Assembly (NCBI GenBank): GCA_947630235.1
Contig: CANRGN010000018.1
Span: forward strand, 1 to 35,964
From: an uncultured Clostridia bacterium
Lineage (GTDB): Bacteria; Bacillota; Clostridia; TANB77; CAG-508
Length of the DNA: 35,964 nucleotides
Reading direction: 5' to 3'
Positions 23,707 to 32,184 of this stretch are shown one piece after another. The notes below the pieces were generated by a model that made no database searches, was not told where the DNA came from, and worked only from the letters and a program-made list of their open reading frames with translations. Each line of letters starts with the position of its first letter. The first letter of the stretch is position 1. The translations under genes were made by a program, and so were the position numbers.

Positions 23707-23846
23707 TTTATTCAGTAAGAAATTTCTTAAGTAGCTAGGCTGAATAAAGCATTGCACACAATTTTTGTCAAAATTGGCGCACGAACAAACGTGGACTTTG
23801 CAATATATTTTTGCAGTATGACATAATAAAAAATCCATTATTGTTC
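23707..23846 (+). repeat. Structured noncoding repeat, copy B
   Basis: The second full copy. TTTATTCAG (23707-23715) pairs perfectly with CTGAATAAA (23740-23748). ATTGCA (23751-23756) pairs with TGCAAT (23799-23804). CAATTTT/AAAATTG spans 23759-23776, and CACG/CGTG (23780-23783 and 23790-23793) replaces TATG/CGTA of copy A. The loop of that last stem is 6 bases here and 10 in copy A. It ends 30 bases before the clpB promoter. Confidence 0.65.
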
Positions 23847-23876
23847 TTATTTTTAAAAATGGAAATATTTAAATAC

Positions 23877-23905
23877 TTGACAAATAGAAAATAAGGATAT
23901 ATAAT
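23877..23905 (+). promoter_or_regulatory. Consensus sigma-A promoter of clpB
   Basis: TTGACA (23877-23882), a 17-base spacer and TATAAT (23900-23905): a full consensus match. It overlaps the start region of the CIRCE operator. Confidence 0.93.
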
Positions 23906-23906
23906 T

Positions 23907-23933
23907 TTAGCAGTCAAACATAGAGAGTGCTAA
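23907..23933 (+). promoter_or_regulatory. CIRCE operator (HrcA binding site)
   Basis: TTAGCAGTC-N9-GAGTGCTAA matches the CIRCE consensus TTAGCACTC-N9-GAGTGCTAA with one mismatch in the left arm. It covers the predicted transcription start, so HrcA binding would block clpB transcription until heat stress. Confidence 0.92.
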
Positions 23934-23959
23934 AATTATATATAAAGGGGTGGTATAAA

Positions 23960-26557
23960 ATGAATGTAGAAAAATTAACTCAAAAAAGTATGGAAGCGAT
24001 AAGAAATGCTCAAACTATAGCTACAGAAAACTCTAATCAGCAGATAGAGCAAGAGCATTTATTATTAGCTATGATAGAGGATAATGGTTTAATTTCTGAA
24101 ATATTGGTAAAAATGCAATTAAATTTAAATTTTGTTAAATCAAAATTAAATGAGTTAATATCAAAACTTCCAAAGGTTACTATTTCGGGAAGGCAGATTG
24201 ATAATGTTTATATTTCACCAGATACTGATAAAGCTTTAAATTCTGCTGAAAATGAAGCTAAAAAAATGAATGATGAATACATTTCAGTTGAACATATTAT
24301 GATAGGAATTTTTGATAATTCAAATGAAAGAATAATAAGTTTATTTAAAGAATTAGGATTAAATAAAAATTCATTTTTGAAAATATTAAAAGAAATTAGA
24401 GGTAATGTAACTGTGACAAATCAAAATCCAGAAGAAACATATAATGTTTTAGAAAAATATGGTCAAGAACTTGTTAAACTCGCTAGAGAAAATAAAATAG
24501 ATCCTGTAATAGGAAGAGATGAAGAAATTAGGAATGTTATTAGAATATTATCTAGAAAAACTAAAAATAATCCAGTTTTAATTGGTGAACCTGGTGTAGG
24601 TAAAACAGCTATTGCAGAGGGATTAGCTTTAAGAATTGTAAATGGTGATGTTCCAAATAATTTAAAAGATAGGAAAATCTTTTCTTTAGATTTAGGTGCA
24701 TTAGTTGCTGGAGCTAAGTATAGAGGAGAATTTGAGGAAAGATTAAAAGCTGTTCTTGGTGAAATAAAAAAGAGTGAAGGAAAAATAATTTTATTTATAG
24801 ATGAACTTCATACTATTGTTGGTGCTGGTAGAACAGATGGTGCAATGGATGCAGGAAATTTATTAAAACCATTACTTGCTAGAGGAGAATTACATTGTAT
24901 TGGTGCAACTACACTTAATGAATATAGAGAATATATAGAAAAAGATGCAGCTTTAGAAAGACGTTTTCAACCAGTAATGGTAGCAGAACCTAGTGTTGAA
25001 GATTCTATTGCTATACTTCGTGGATTAAAAGAAAGATATGAAGTATATCATGGTGTAAAAATTCAAGATAAAGCTTTAATTGCTTCTGCAACTTTATCTA
25101 ATAGATATATTTCAGATAGGTTTTTACCAGATAAAGCTATAGATTTAGTTGATGAAGCTTGTAGTTTAATTAAAACAGAAATGAACTCAATGCCAATTGA
25201 ACTAGATGATATTTCAAGAAAAATAATGCATTTAGAAATTGAAGAAGCTGCATTAAATAAAGAAACTGATAAAATTTCAACAGAGAGATTAGATGAAGTA
25301 AAGAAAGAATTAGCAGAACTTAGAGAAAAATTTAATGAAATGAAAGCTAAATGGGAAAATGAGAAAAATGCAATTAATAAAGTTCAAGTTCTAAGAAAAG
25401 ACTTAGAAAATGTAAATGCACAAATTGAAGAAGCTCAACGAAATTATGATTTAAATAAAGCTGCTGAACTAAAATATTCTAAATTACCTTCTATTCAAAA
25501 AGAATTAGAGGAACAAGAAAAAATTGCAAGTCAAAAAGAAGATACTCTTTTAAGAGATACTGTTACAGAAGAGGAGATTGCAAAAATAGTTGCAAGATGG
25601 ACTGGTATTCCAGTTTCAAAGCTTATGGAAAGTGAAAAGAAGAAATTATTACATTTAGAAGAAATTTTGCATAAAAGGGTTATTGGTCAAGATGAAGCTG
25701 TACAAAAAGTTAGTAATGCAATTTTAAGGTCAAGAGCAGGGGTAGCAAATCCTAATAGACCTATTGGTTCATTCTTATTTTTAGGTCCAACAGGTGTAGG
25801 TAAAACAGAGCTAGCAAAAGCTTTAGCAGAGAGCTTATTTGATGATGAAAATGCAATGGTAAGAATTGATATGTCTGAATATATGGAAAAATTCAGTGTA
25901 AGTAGACTTATAGGTGCTCCTCCAGGATATGTAGGATATGACCAAGGTGGTCAACTTACTGAAGCAGTTAGGAGAAAACCTTATGCTGTAGTTTTATTTG
26001 ATGAAATAGAAAAGGCTCATCCAGATGTATTTAATATTTTGCTTCAAGTATTAGATGATGGTAGAATTACAGATTCTCAAGGAAGGACAATTGATTTTAA
26101 AAATACTATTATTATTTTAACTTCAAATATTGGTTCTAATATTATACTTGATTCGATTTCAGAAAATAAAGAAATAACTGTTGAAGCCAAAAATGATATA
26201 AATCTTTTATTAAAGCAAAATTTTAGACCAGAATTTTTAAATAGATTAGATGAAATTGTATTCTATAAACCATTGGAAAAGGAACAGATTACAAAGATAG
26301 TGGATTTAATTATAAAAGATATATGTTTAAGATTGCAAGATAAGAGAATAAAAGTAGAACTTACAGATAAAGCTAAAGAATTTGTAATTGAAAGAGGATA
26401 TGATGTTAACTATGGAGCTAGACCATTAAAAAGATATATTCAAGATTCTATAGAAACATTACTTGCTAAAGCAATAATTGCAGATGAGGTAACAATGGAT
26501 AGTACAGTTTTGATAAATGAATCTGATGATAGATTAATTATAGAAACAGTTAGGTAG
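23960..26557 (+). CDS. clpB: ATP-dependent disaggregase ClpB
   Basis: A hexameric AAA+ chaperone that, with DnaK, pulls proteins from aggregates after heat stress. The 865 residues show two N-terminal Clp repeats (about 1-145). The first ATPase domain has Walker A GEPGVGKT (209-216). A long coiled-coil middle domain (about 400-530, [20 protein letters not shown] region) identifies ClpB rather than ClpA or ClpC. The second ATPase domain has GPTGVGKT (609-616), ending in a [10 protein letters not shown] segment. No ClpP-binding loop is evident. Start ATG 23960 follows GGGGTGG; the frame is open 11 codons upstream but that overlaps the CIRCE operator. A single-gene unit. Confidence 0.95.
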   Translation: MNVEKLTQKSMEAIRNAQTIATENSNQQIEQEHLLLAMIEDNGLISEILVKMQLNLNFVKSKLNELISKLPKVTISGRQIDNVYISPDTDKALNSAENEAKKMNDEYISVEHIMIGIFDNSNERIISLFKELGLNKNSFLKILKEIRGNVTVTNQNPEETYNVLEKYGQELVKLARENKIDPVIGRDEEIRNVIRILSRKTKNNPVLIGEPGVGKTAIAEGLALRIVNGDVPNNLKDRKIFSLDLGALVAGAKYRGEFEERLKAVLGEIKKSEGKIILFIDELHTIVGAGRTDGAMDAGNLLKPLLARGELHCIGATTLNEYREYIEKDAALERRFQPVMVAEPSVEDSIAILRGLKERYEVYHGVKIQDKALIASATLSNRYISDRFLPDKAIDLVDEACSLIKTEMNSMPIELDDISRKIMHLEIEEAALNKETDKISTERLDEVKKELAELREKFNEMKAKWENEKNAINKVQVLRKDLENVNAQIEEAQRNYDLNKAAELKYSKLPSIQKELEEQEKIASQKEDTLLRDTVTEEEIAKIVARWTGIPVSKLMESEKKKLLHLEEILHKRVIGQDEAVQKVSNAILRSRAGVANPNRPIGSFLFLGPTGVGKTELAKALAESLFDDENAMVRIDMSEYMEKFSVSRLIGAPPGYVGYDQGGQLTEAVRRKPYAVVLFDEIEKAHPDVFNILLQVLDDGRITDSQGRTIDFKNTIIILTSNIGSNIILDSISENKEITVEAKNDINLLLKQNFRPEFLNRLDEIVFYKPLEKEQITKIVDLIIKDICLRLQDKRIKVELTDKAKEFVIERGYDVNYGARPLKRYIQDSIETLLAKAIIADEVTMDSTVLINESDDRLIIETVR

Positions 26558-26575
26558 TAATACCTAGCTGTTTTT
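26547..26575 (+). terminator. clpB terminator overlapping its stop codon
   Basis: CAGTTAGGTA (26547-26556) pairs with TACCTAGCTG (26561-26570), with one G-T pair, followed by TTTTT. The TAG stop (26555-26557) is in the stem and loop. Confidence 0.85.
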
Positions 26576-26582
26576 GGTTTTC

Positions 26583-27493
26583 TTACCTCCTATAGAATAT
26601 TCCTTGATATAAATTATTTTCTTTTAAAATTTTATCTACACCATTTAAAATTAATTTTTTATGCAAGCTCCAAATAGGTGCTACTAGTAAATCTTTAGGA
26701 GGATCTCCGCTAATTCTGTGTATAACTATATTTTCTGGAATATGTGTTAAAATATATACTAAAGAATCCATATATTCTTCATAAGATATAGGCTTATATT
26801 TTCCTTCTAAATACATTTTTTCTAATTTAGTATTTTTTAAAATATATGTTGAATGAATTTTAATACCTTGTATTTTATGATCATTAATAAAATTTATAGT
26901 ATTTTCTAAATCGGTTTTTGTTTCTCCAGGTAGTCCTACCATAATATGTGTTACTACATCTATATTATATTTATTTAGCAAATTAACAGCTTCTGTGTAT
27001 TTATTTGAATTATAACATCTATTTATTAATTTTGCTGTAGTATCATTAGAAGTTTGAAGCCCAAGCTCAACCCATACATAATATTTTTGAGTATAAGTTT
27101 TTAAAAGTTTAGCAATATCTTCTGTTATACAATCTGGTCTAGTTGCAATAGCTAGTCCAACAATTCTTGAATCAATTAAAGCTGAATCATATATTGATTT
27201 TAAATTTTCTATAGAGTCATAAGTATTTGTAAAATTCTGAAAATATGCTATAAATTTATTTGCTCTTTGACCTCTATAATTAGATAAATGAGCTTGAACT
27301 TGACTAGTAATATTAGAGCGGTTTAAATGTTCACCAGCACCTCTTTTAGTACAGAATATACAACCACCTATACCAGAAGTACCATCTCTATTTGGACAAG
27401 TGAATCCACCATCAATACAGATTTTTAAAGTTCTTTCTCCAAATTTATTTTTAAATATTCAGTTATTCTATTATATCTTTTATTATTTTCCAT
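26583..27493 (-). pseudogene. TIGR01212-type radical SAM protein (YtqA/YhcC-like), frameshifted
   Basis: On the minus strand, ATG 27493 opens MENNKRYNRITEYLK and runs out of frame. One base on, the frame reads NKFGERTLKICIDGG, then TCPNRDG...GGCIFC and continues without a stop to 26583. The break is at a run of five A (plus-strand T 27448-27452); six A would restore YLKNKFGERTLK. The cluster cysteines, the VELGLQT segment and THIMVGLPGET are typical of the YhcC/YtqA family, whose members are radical SAM enzymes of poorly known, probably tRNA-related, function. A 132-residue open frame (26583-26981, from TTG) is only its C-terminal part. It may be a true pseudogene or a homopolymer sequencing error. 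Confidence 0.8.
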
Positions 27494-27713
27494 ATATTAA
27501 CCCTTAAAACTAAATTTAAAATAACATAATTTATAACATCAGTCAATATAACAGAGTTAACATTTAACTACATTTGCGAGGTCTATATGTAAAACTTTTT
27601 ACAATTCAGTAATTTAACAAATAAAATTTTTATTTTAAACTGTATCCCATGATACTATTTACTTTAATTATTATACATGATAAAATATCAAAAAAATATT
27701 TTATGGAGGAAAA

Positions 27714-28232
27714 ATGGCAGGATTTGTTATACATTTAGCGATTGCAGAAGAATATTTAAAATTCTCACAAAAAAATGAAAATTATAATGAATTTATTGAT
27801 GGAGTTATAGCTCCAGATATGGTAAAAGATAAATCTTTAACTCATTATGGAGAAAAAAGTAGCGAGGTTCAGTTAGATAGATTTTTAGAAGATAAGAATT
27901 TAGAAAATAGTTTTAATAGAGGATATTTTTTACATTTAATAACAGATTATATTTTTTATAATAAATTTTTTGATAAATATTCAAAAGATATATATCATGA
28001 TTATGATATTTTAAATTCTTATTTGATAGAAAAATATAAAGTAAAGCTTCCTGAAAAAATAAAAAATCAAATTTCCTTTAAAGAGGGAGATTTAATTCTT
28101 TTAGATAAAGATAAAGTCGAAGAATGTATAAAAGTATGTTCAAGTATGGAAATTGATGAAATTGCAAAAGAAGTAAGAAATCCAAAATTTTATGATAAAT
28201 GGCTAAAAATAAGGGAGCTAAAATATTTGTAA
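27714..28232 (+). CDS. Zinc-dependent phospholipase C-like helical protein
   Basis: 172 residues, no signal peptide. MAGFVIHLAIAEEYL (H7), GVIAPDM, LTHYG and GYFLHLITDYIFYNKF supply the spaced His/Asp residues seen in the all-helical zinc phospholipase C/S1-P1 type domain. Members of this bacterial group are mostly uncharacterised, so substrate is unknown. ATG 27714 follows TGGAGG. The stop overlaps the ATG (28232) of the next gene by one base (TAATG), so the two are coupled. The 220 bases upstream (27494-27713) show no gene. Confidence 0.72.
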   Translation: MAGFVIHLAIAEEYLKFSQKNENYNEFIDGVIAPDMVKDKSLTHYGEKSSEVQLDRFLEDKNLENSFNRGYFLHLITDYIFYNKFFDKYSKDIYHDYDILNSYLIEKYKVKLPEKIKNQISFKEGDLILLDKDKVEECIKVCSSMEIDEIAKEVRNPKFYDKWLKIRELKYL

Positions 28233-28925
28233 TGGAAAATTATATAGAATATAAACGGAGAAAAAATTGAATTTTCTTTAGAAAAAAGCAAAAGAAAAAC
28301 TATAGGAATAATAGTAAAAGAAAATGGAGATGTTATTGTTAGAGCACCTTTTAGGATGGCAAATTATAAAATTATGGAATTTGTTAATACTAAAAAAAAG
28401 TGGATCTACGAAAAACATTTTGAGCAAAAAAATAAATTTATAGAACCATCTTTTAAGGAAAATGATTTTTTAAAAATTTTAGGAAAAGATTATAAATTAA
28501 ATATAAAAAATTATGATAGCAATCAATTGAAATTAGATTTGTATGAAGATAAAATATTAGCATGGGTTCCAAATAAAATAAATGAAGAAGATAAAGAAAA
28601 TTTTATAAAGATAGCTTATGATAAGTTAATTTTTAAAATTGCTAAAGATATTGTTCCAAAAGAAATAGAAAAAATTTCTAATATAGTTGGGTTAAAACCT
28701 AAAGAACTAAAAATAAGAAATTTTAAAAGAGCATGGGGAAATTGTTCTAGTAAAAAAATTATTAGTATAAATAAAAATTTGTGTAAATATAGTATACAAG
28801 CTATTGATTATGTGTGTTTACATGAGATTTGTCATTTAAAATATATGAATCATTCAAAAGATTTTTGGAATATGGTTGGAAAGTATATGCCTAATTATAA
28901 ATTAATAGAAAAAGAATTAAATTAA
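28232..28925 (+). pseudogene. YgjP-like metallopeptidase-domain protein, probably frameshifted
   Basis: The YgjP/DUF45 fold with zinc motif HEICH and a third ligand in NHSKDFW near the C-terminus (WGNCSS precedes it, as usual in the family). The open frame with ATG 28356 lacks the first ~40 residues. These are present upstream in the correct order: ATG 28232 gives MENYIEY, and after dropping one A from the run at 28253-28255 the frame reads NGEKIEFSLEKSKRKTIGI and runs through 28356 to the stop. This is the second A-run indel within about 5 kb of sequence, so base-calling error and real decay are both possible. If only 28356-28925 (189 residues) is made, the first strands are missing. YgjP homologues are predicted zinc proteases of unknown target. 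Confidence 0.78.
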
Positions 28926-28953
28926 AAATGTATTAAAGTTTTAAGGAGGTTTT

Positions 28954-29331
28954 ATGGAAGAAGAAATGATAGAAAATTTTGATTTCATTAGATTAGAGGT
29001 TGTTGATGCATGGCAATTGCCTGCTGTTTATATAGTTTATAAAAAGGATTTTGTTTTAGAAGATAATAAACCTGAATATTTTATCAAAGAAGTTGATGAA
29101 CAAGGTTATTTAGATGTTGTAAAAAAACTTAAAGAATTAAAAATAAATGAATGGCAATATGATTATTTACCAGATAGAAATGAAAAAATTGAAGAGGAAT
29201 TTTTGTGGAAATTTATAGTAGATAGCAATGGAAGAAAATTTGTCAAAAAAGGAAAAAATAAATGTCCAGAAAATTTTTCAAAACTAGAAGATTATATGAT
29301 AGAAATAACTTCTAGTGAGGATGAAATTTAA
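28954..29331 (+). CDS. Protein of unknown function
   Basis: 125 residues, acidic, no signal or membrane segment, no family recognised. Visible features: FDFIRLEVVDAWQLPAVYIVYKKDF near the front, a lysine-rich centre and a GKNKCPENFSKLED tail. AAGGAGG at 28942-28948 supports ATG 28954. It ends 3 bases before the radical SAM/SPASM gene, so the two are made together; it may be an accessory to that enzyme, which is inference. Confidence 0.7.
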   Translation: MEEEMIENFDFIRLEVVDAWQLPAVYIVYKKDFVLEDNKPEYFIKEVDEQGYLDVVKKLKELKINEWQYDYLPDRNEKIEEEFLWKFIVDSNGRKFVKKGKNKCPENFSKLEDYMIEITSSEDEI

Positions 29332-29334
29332 TTT

Positions 29335-30192
29335 ATGAAAAAGATATATATTGAAATTACAAATACATGTAATCTTAATTGTGCTTTTTGCTTAAATACT
29401 AATAGAGAAAAAGCTTTTATGAATGTTAAAAATTTTGAAGAAGTAGTTTTAAAAATAAAAAATTTTACTAATTTGGTTTGCCTTCATGTAAAAGGTGAAC
29501 CACTTCTTCATCCACAACTTATGGATATTTTGTGGATATTAGATAAGTATAATTTAAAAACTAATATTACAACAAATGGAACTTTATTAAATGAAAAAAT
29601 TGATATTATTAAAAATTCTAGTTCAGTAAGACAGCTTAATTTATCTTTACATAGTAGTATAGAAAATGATAATTTAAATGTGAAAAAGTATTTAGAAGAT
29701 GTATATAAAAATATACAAAAATTAAAAAATACAAATATAATAATTTCATATAGAATGTGGAATTTAAATAAGCTTTCAAATAATGAAAAAAATAAAATTA
29801 TTATAGAATTCCTTAGCGAAAAATATAGCTTACCTAATTTAGATGAACTTTTGAAACAAAATGAATGGGTTAAATTGGAAGATAAAATATTTATAAATCA
29901 AGATATTAAATTTACTTGGCCTAATTTAAAATCTAAGATTTTAAATGAAAACGGAAGATGCTTAGCAATTAAAGATCAAATTGGAATTTTAGTTAATGGT
30001 GATATAATTCCTTGCTGTATAGATTCAGAAGGTAAAATAGTTTTAGGAAATATTTTTAAACAAGAATTAGAAGATGTTTTAAATTCAAGTAAAGCTATAA
30101 ATATGAAAAATGGATTTCAAAAAAATATTTTAGTAGAAGACTTGTGTAAAAGATGTGGATTTTTACAGAGATTAAAAAATAAAAGAAATTAA
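29335..30192 (+). CDS. Radical SAM/SPASM-type protein
   Basis: 285 residues. C12-x3-C16-x2-C19 (CNLNCAFC) binds the SAM-cleaving iron-sulfur cluster, and HVKGEPLLHP is the usual substrate/SAM strand. The C-terminal part has a reduced SPASM pattern (CLAIKDQIGILVNGDIIPCC ... CKRCGF) for an auxiliary cluster. SPASM enzymes often modify peptides or act as maturases, but no precursor peptide is evident nearby. The N-terminal ITNTCNLNC is shared widely, so the substrate cannot be named. The start is 3 bases after the previous stop with no strong ribosome site, suggesting translational coupling. Confidence 0.83.
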   Translation: MKKIYIEITNTCNLNCAFCLNTNREKAFMNVKNFEEVVLKIKNFTNLVCLHVKGEPLLHPQLMDILWILDKYNLKTNITTNGTLLNEKIDIIKNSSSVRQLNLSLHSSIENDNLNVKKYLEDVYKNIQKLKNTNIIISYRMWNLNKLSNNEKNKIIIEFLSEKYSLPNLDELLKQNEWVKLEDKIFINQDIKFTWPNLKSKILNENGRCLAIKDQIGILVNGDIIPCCIDSEGKIVLGNIFKQELEDVLNSSKAINMKNGFQKNILVEDLCKRCGFLQRLKNKRN

Positions 30193-30218
30193 TATTTTTA
30201 TTCATAAATATAGAAAAA

Positions 30219-30239
30219 TTTACATAACTATGTTATAAT
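30219..30239 (+). promoter_or_regulatory. Extended -10 immediately before the sortase gene
   Basis: TGTTATAAT (hexamer 30234-30239) would start transcription near 30246, about three bases before ATG 30249. No Shine-Dalgarno sequence lies between. Confidence 0.45.
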
Positions 30240-30248
30240 AAAAATGTT

Positions 30249-30941
30249 ATGAAAAAAGGTAAAAAAGTATTTTTTTTAATTTTTATTTTAATATTGATAA
30301 CCATTAATGTTATTGTAATTTTTTTTATATGTAGAAAAATATTTAATTTTGAAGTTAAAGAGGTTTCAATTTTAATAGAAGATTTAAATGTCGAATCTGA
30401 TTATTATAATGTTGTTATTTCTGATGAAAATTCTGATGGAAATAATGGACAAAATTCTAATATTCAAAATCTAAATGGTGGAGCTGGTTATGGAGCTAAT
30501 ACAGGTTTAGGTAGTAATTCTGCTTATGGATATGGTACTACTGTAGAAGTCGTATCTTATAATGCTAGAATAAGAATTCCTAGAACAGGCATAAATTATA
30601 CAATATATCCCCAAATGTCAGTTCAAAACATGGAAAAGGGTGTAGTTATTTTATCTTCTGATAATGGTTTAAATCAACCTGGAAATACAGTTATTTCAGG
30701 GCATAATACTGTTAATGGAAGATTGTTTTCTGGTAATTCTAAAATTCAAATTGGTGATTTGATATATATTAGTGATCCATCAGGTTTAGAAATAAAATAT
30801 TCTGTATATAAAAAATATCTTACTAATCCAAATGATGCATCTTATGTAGAAAGAGATACTCTAGGTAGAAGAGAGATATCACTTACAACTTGTACTAATA
30901 ATTCTAAGCAAAGAATTATTATTTGGGCAAGAGAAATATAG
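30249..30941 (+). CDS. Sortase (class D-like)
   Basis: A membrane-anchored transpeptidase that cleaves LPxTG-type signals and joins proteins to the cell wall or to pilins. 230 residues: one N-terminal membrane helix (about 7-28), a Gly/Asn-rich linker, then the sortase barrel. The catalytic set is H152 (VISGHN), C215 (SLTTC) and R222 (KQRIIIWARE). Class assignment is tentative. Likely substrates in the window are the LPKTG protein ending at 13857 and the VKTGD protein ending at 132. The transcript appears nearly leaderless. A terminator shared with the convergent kinase gene follows. Confidence 0.9.
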   Translation: MKKGKKVFFLIFILILITINVIVIFFICRKIFNFEVKEVSILIEDLNVESDYYNVVISDENSDGNNGQNSNIQNLNGGAGYGANTGLGSNSAYGYGTTVEVVSYNARIRIPRTGINYTIYPQMSVQNMEKGVVILSSDNGLNQPGNTVISGHNTVNGRLFSGNSKIQIGDLIYISDPSGLEIKYSVYKKYLTNPNDASYVERDTLGRREISLTTCTNNSKQRIIIWAREI

Positions 30942-30998
30942 AATAAAAAGTAATAAAATTTGTTATTCTTAATTAAGTTTGTTATATAATATATAAAG

Positions 30999-31036
30999 GG
31001 ATGATTTAAATAGTACTATCTAAATCATCCTTTTTT
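30999..31036. terminator. Terminator between the convergent sortase and kinase genes
   Basis: A perfect 10-bp stem GGATGATTTA/TAAATCATCC (30999-31008 and 31021-31030), followed on the plus strand by TTTTTT. The minus-strand T-run is weaker. Confidence 0.85.
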
Positions 31037-31046
31037 AAGGAGAATT

Positions 31047-31994
31047 TTATAATAAAATTTCAAGTTTTTGTGTAAATATTTCTGAATTTCTATAGGTATA
31101 TAAATTAAAATTTTTATGATTTTTAATTATTTTATTAACCTTCCATAAGCCAAGTCCTTGATTACCTTTTTTTGTAGAAAATCCTTTTTGATAAATATTT
31201 TCTGTATTAATATTTTTATTAGAATAACTATTTTCTATAATAATTGTTTGAGTATTGTTTTCTATCCTAAATTCGATATTTAGGATTTTTTCATTACATT
31301 CTTTTGTTGCTTCTATAGCATTATCTAAAAGTATTCCTAATATTCTTATAATTTGAAATATATCTGTATTTAATTTACTTAAATCAGAGTATATATCTAA
31401 ATTCATTCTAATTCCATATTGTTTAGCAAGTTCATATTTATTAACAAGCAATGCTAAAACTTCAGGATTTTTTATTTTTGTTGAATTTAATTTTTCCATA
31501 TCATTTAATGTTTGACAATCAATTTTTAAATCATTGTAATATCTTTTTAAATTATCATATTTTCCAACTAATAATAATCCTCCTATTGTTTGAATTATGT
31601 TATTAAAATCGTGTTGAAAAGCACTAAGTTCATCATTTTTGGCACTTAGAGTTTTATTATTGATTTCTAAATTTTTAATTTTAGTATAAGAATTTTCTAA
31701 TTCAATTAATTTATTTATATATAATTTCTCATTAATTAATAAGTATATTAGGATAAATATTAATATAGAATTTATAACTAAATTATTTTTATTAAAAATA
31801 TATTCAATTAAAACAAATAATATTAAAATAGAATCTAATGTTAAAAATATAATTTTAGAATTCTTTATATTTGATTTATTTAAAAAGTAAAAGATAGATT
31901 TAAATAATAAAATTGTTATAATTGTACAAACTGGAATAGAAATAAATTTTATAAGAAAAGGGTTACTTTGTGCAAAATCTTCAATGAATCCCAT
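31047..31994 (-). CDS. GHKL-domain sensor histidine kinase (AgrC-type)
   Basis: 315 residues. The first 90 hold three or four membrane helices and a coiled coil follows. The phospho-acceptor box is AFQHDFNNIIQ (H128), the N-box LGILLDNAIEAT and the G-box GNQGLGLWKVN; all key residues are present, so the kinase looks active. The start is ATG 31994, because GGAGG lies 6 bases upstream on that strand; the frame is open 16 codons further but without a ribosome site. No response regulator is adjacent. Its promoter carries tandem 0A-like boxes, implying Spo0A-type control. The ligand is unknown. Confidence 0.85.
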   Translation of the reverse strand: MGFIEDFAQSNPFLIKFISIPVCTIITILLFKSIFYFLNKSNIKNSKIIFLTLDSILILFVLIEYIFNKNNLVINSILIFILIYLLINEKLYINKLIELENSYTKIKNLEINNKTLSAKNDELSAFQHDFNNIIQTIGGLLLVGKYDNLKRYYNDLKIDCQTLNDMEKLNSTKIKNPEVLALLVNKYELAKQYGIRMNLDIYSDLSKLNTDIFQIIRILGILLDNAIEATKECNEKILNIEFRIENNTQTIIIENSYSNKNINTENIYQKGFSTKKGNQGLGLWKVNKIIKNHKNFNLYTYRNSEIFTQKLEILL

Positions 31995-32030
31995 AATTTC
32001 CTCCAAACCAATTGTCATTTTGTGTAAAAT

Positions 32031-32086
32031 AGTATAATACATAATTTTACAACATTCAACAAAAACTCGTCGACATTATTCGACAA
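32031..32086 (-). promoter_or_regulatory. Kinase promoter with tandem 0A-like boxes
   Basis: On the minus strand: TGTCGAA (32085-32079), TGTCGAC (32075-32069, 10 bases on), TGTTGAA (32061-32055), then -35 TTGAAT (32059-32054), a 17-base spacer and -10 TATACT (32036-32031). The last box overlaps the -35, as in Spo0A-activated sigma-A promoters. Confidence 0.6.
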
Positions 32087-32146
32087 TTGTTTAAAAATCA
32101 TAATTTATTTTTAAGGAATATTTAAATTAATCATTTAATATGATAT

Positions 32147-32152
32147 TATAAT
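32147..32152 (+). promoter_or_regulatory. Candidate -10 of asd
   Basis: TATAAT, 33 bases before the ATG; no convincing -35. The leader is short, with no room for a lysine riboswitch. Confidence 0.4.
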
Positions 32153-32184
32153 GAAAATAAATTTTATATTTGAGAGGTGGTCTT

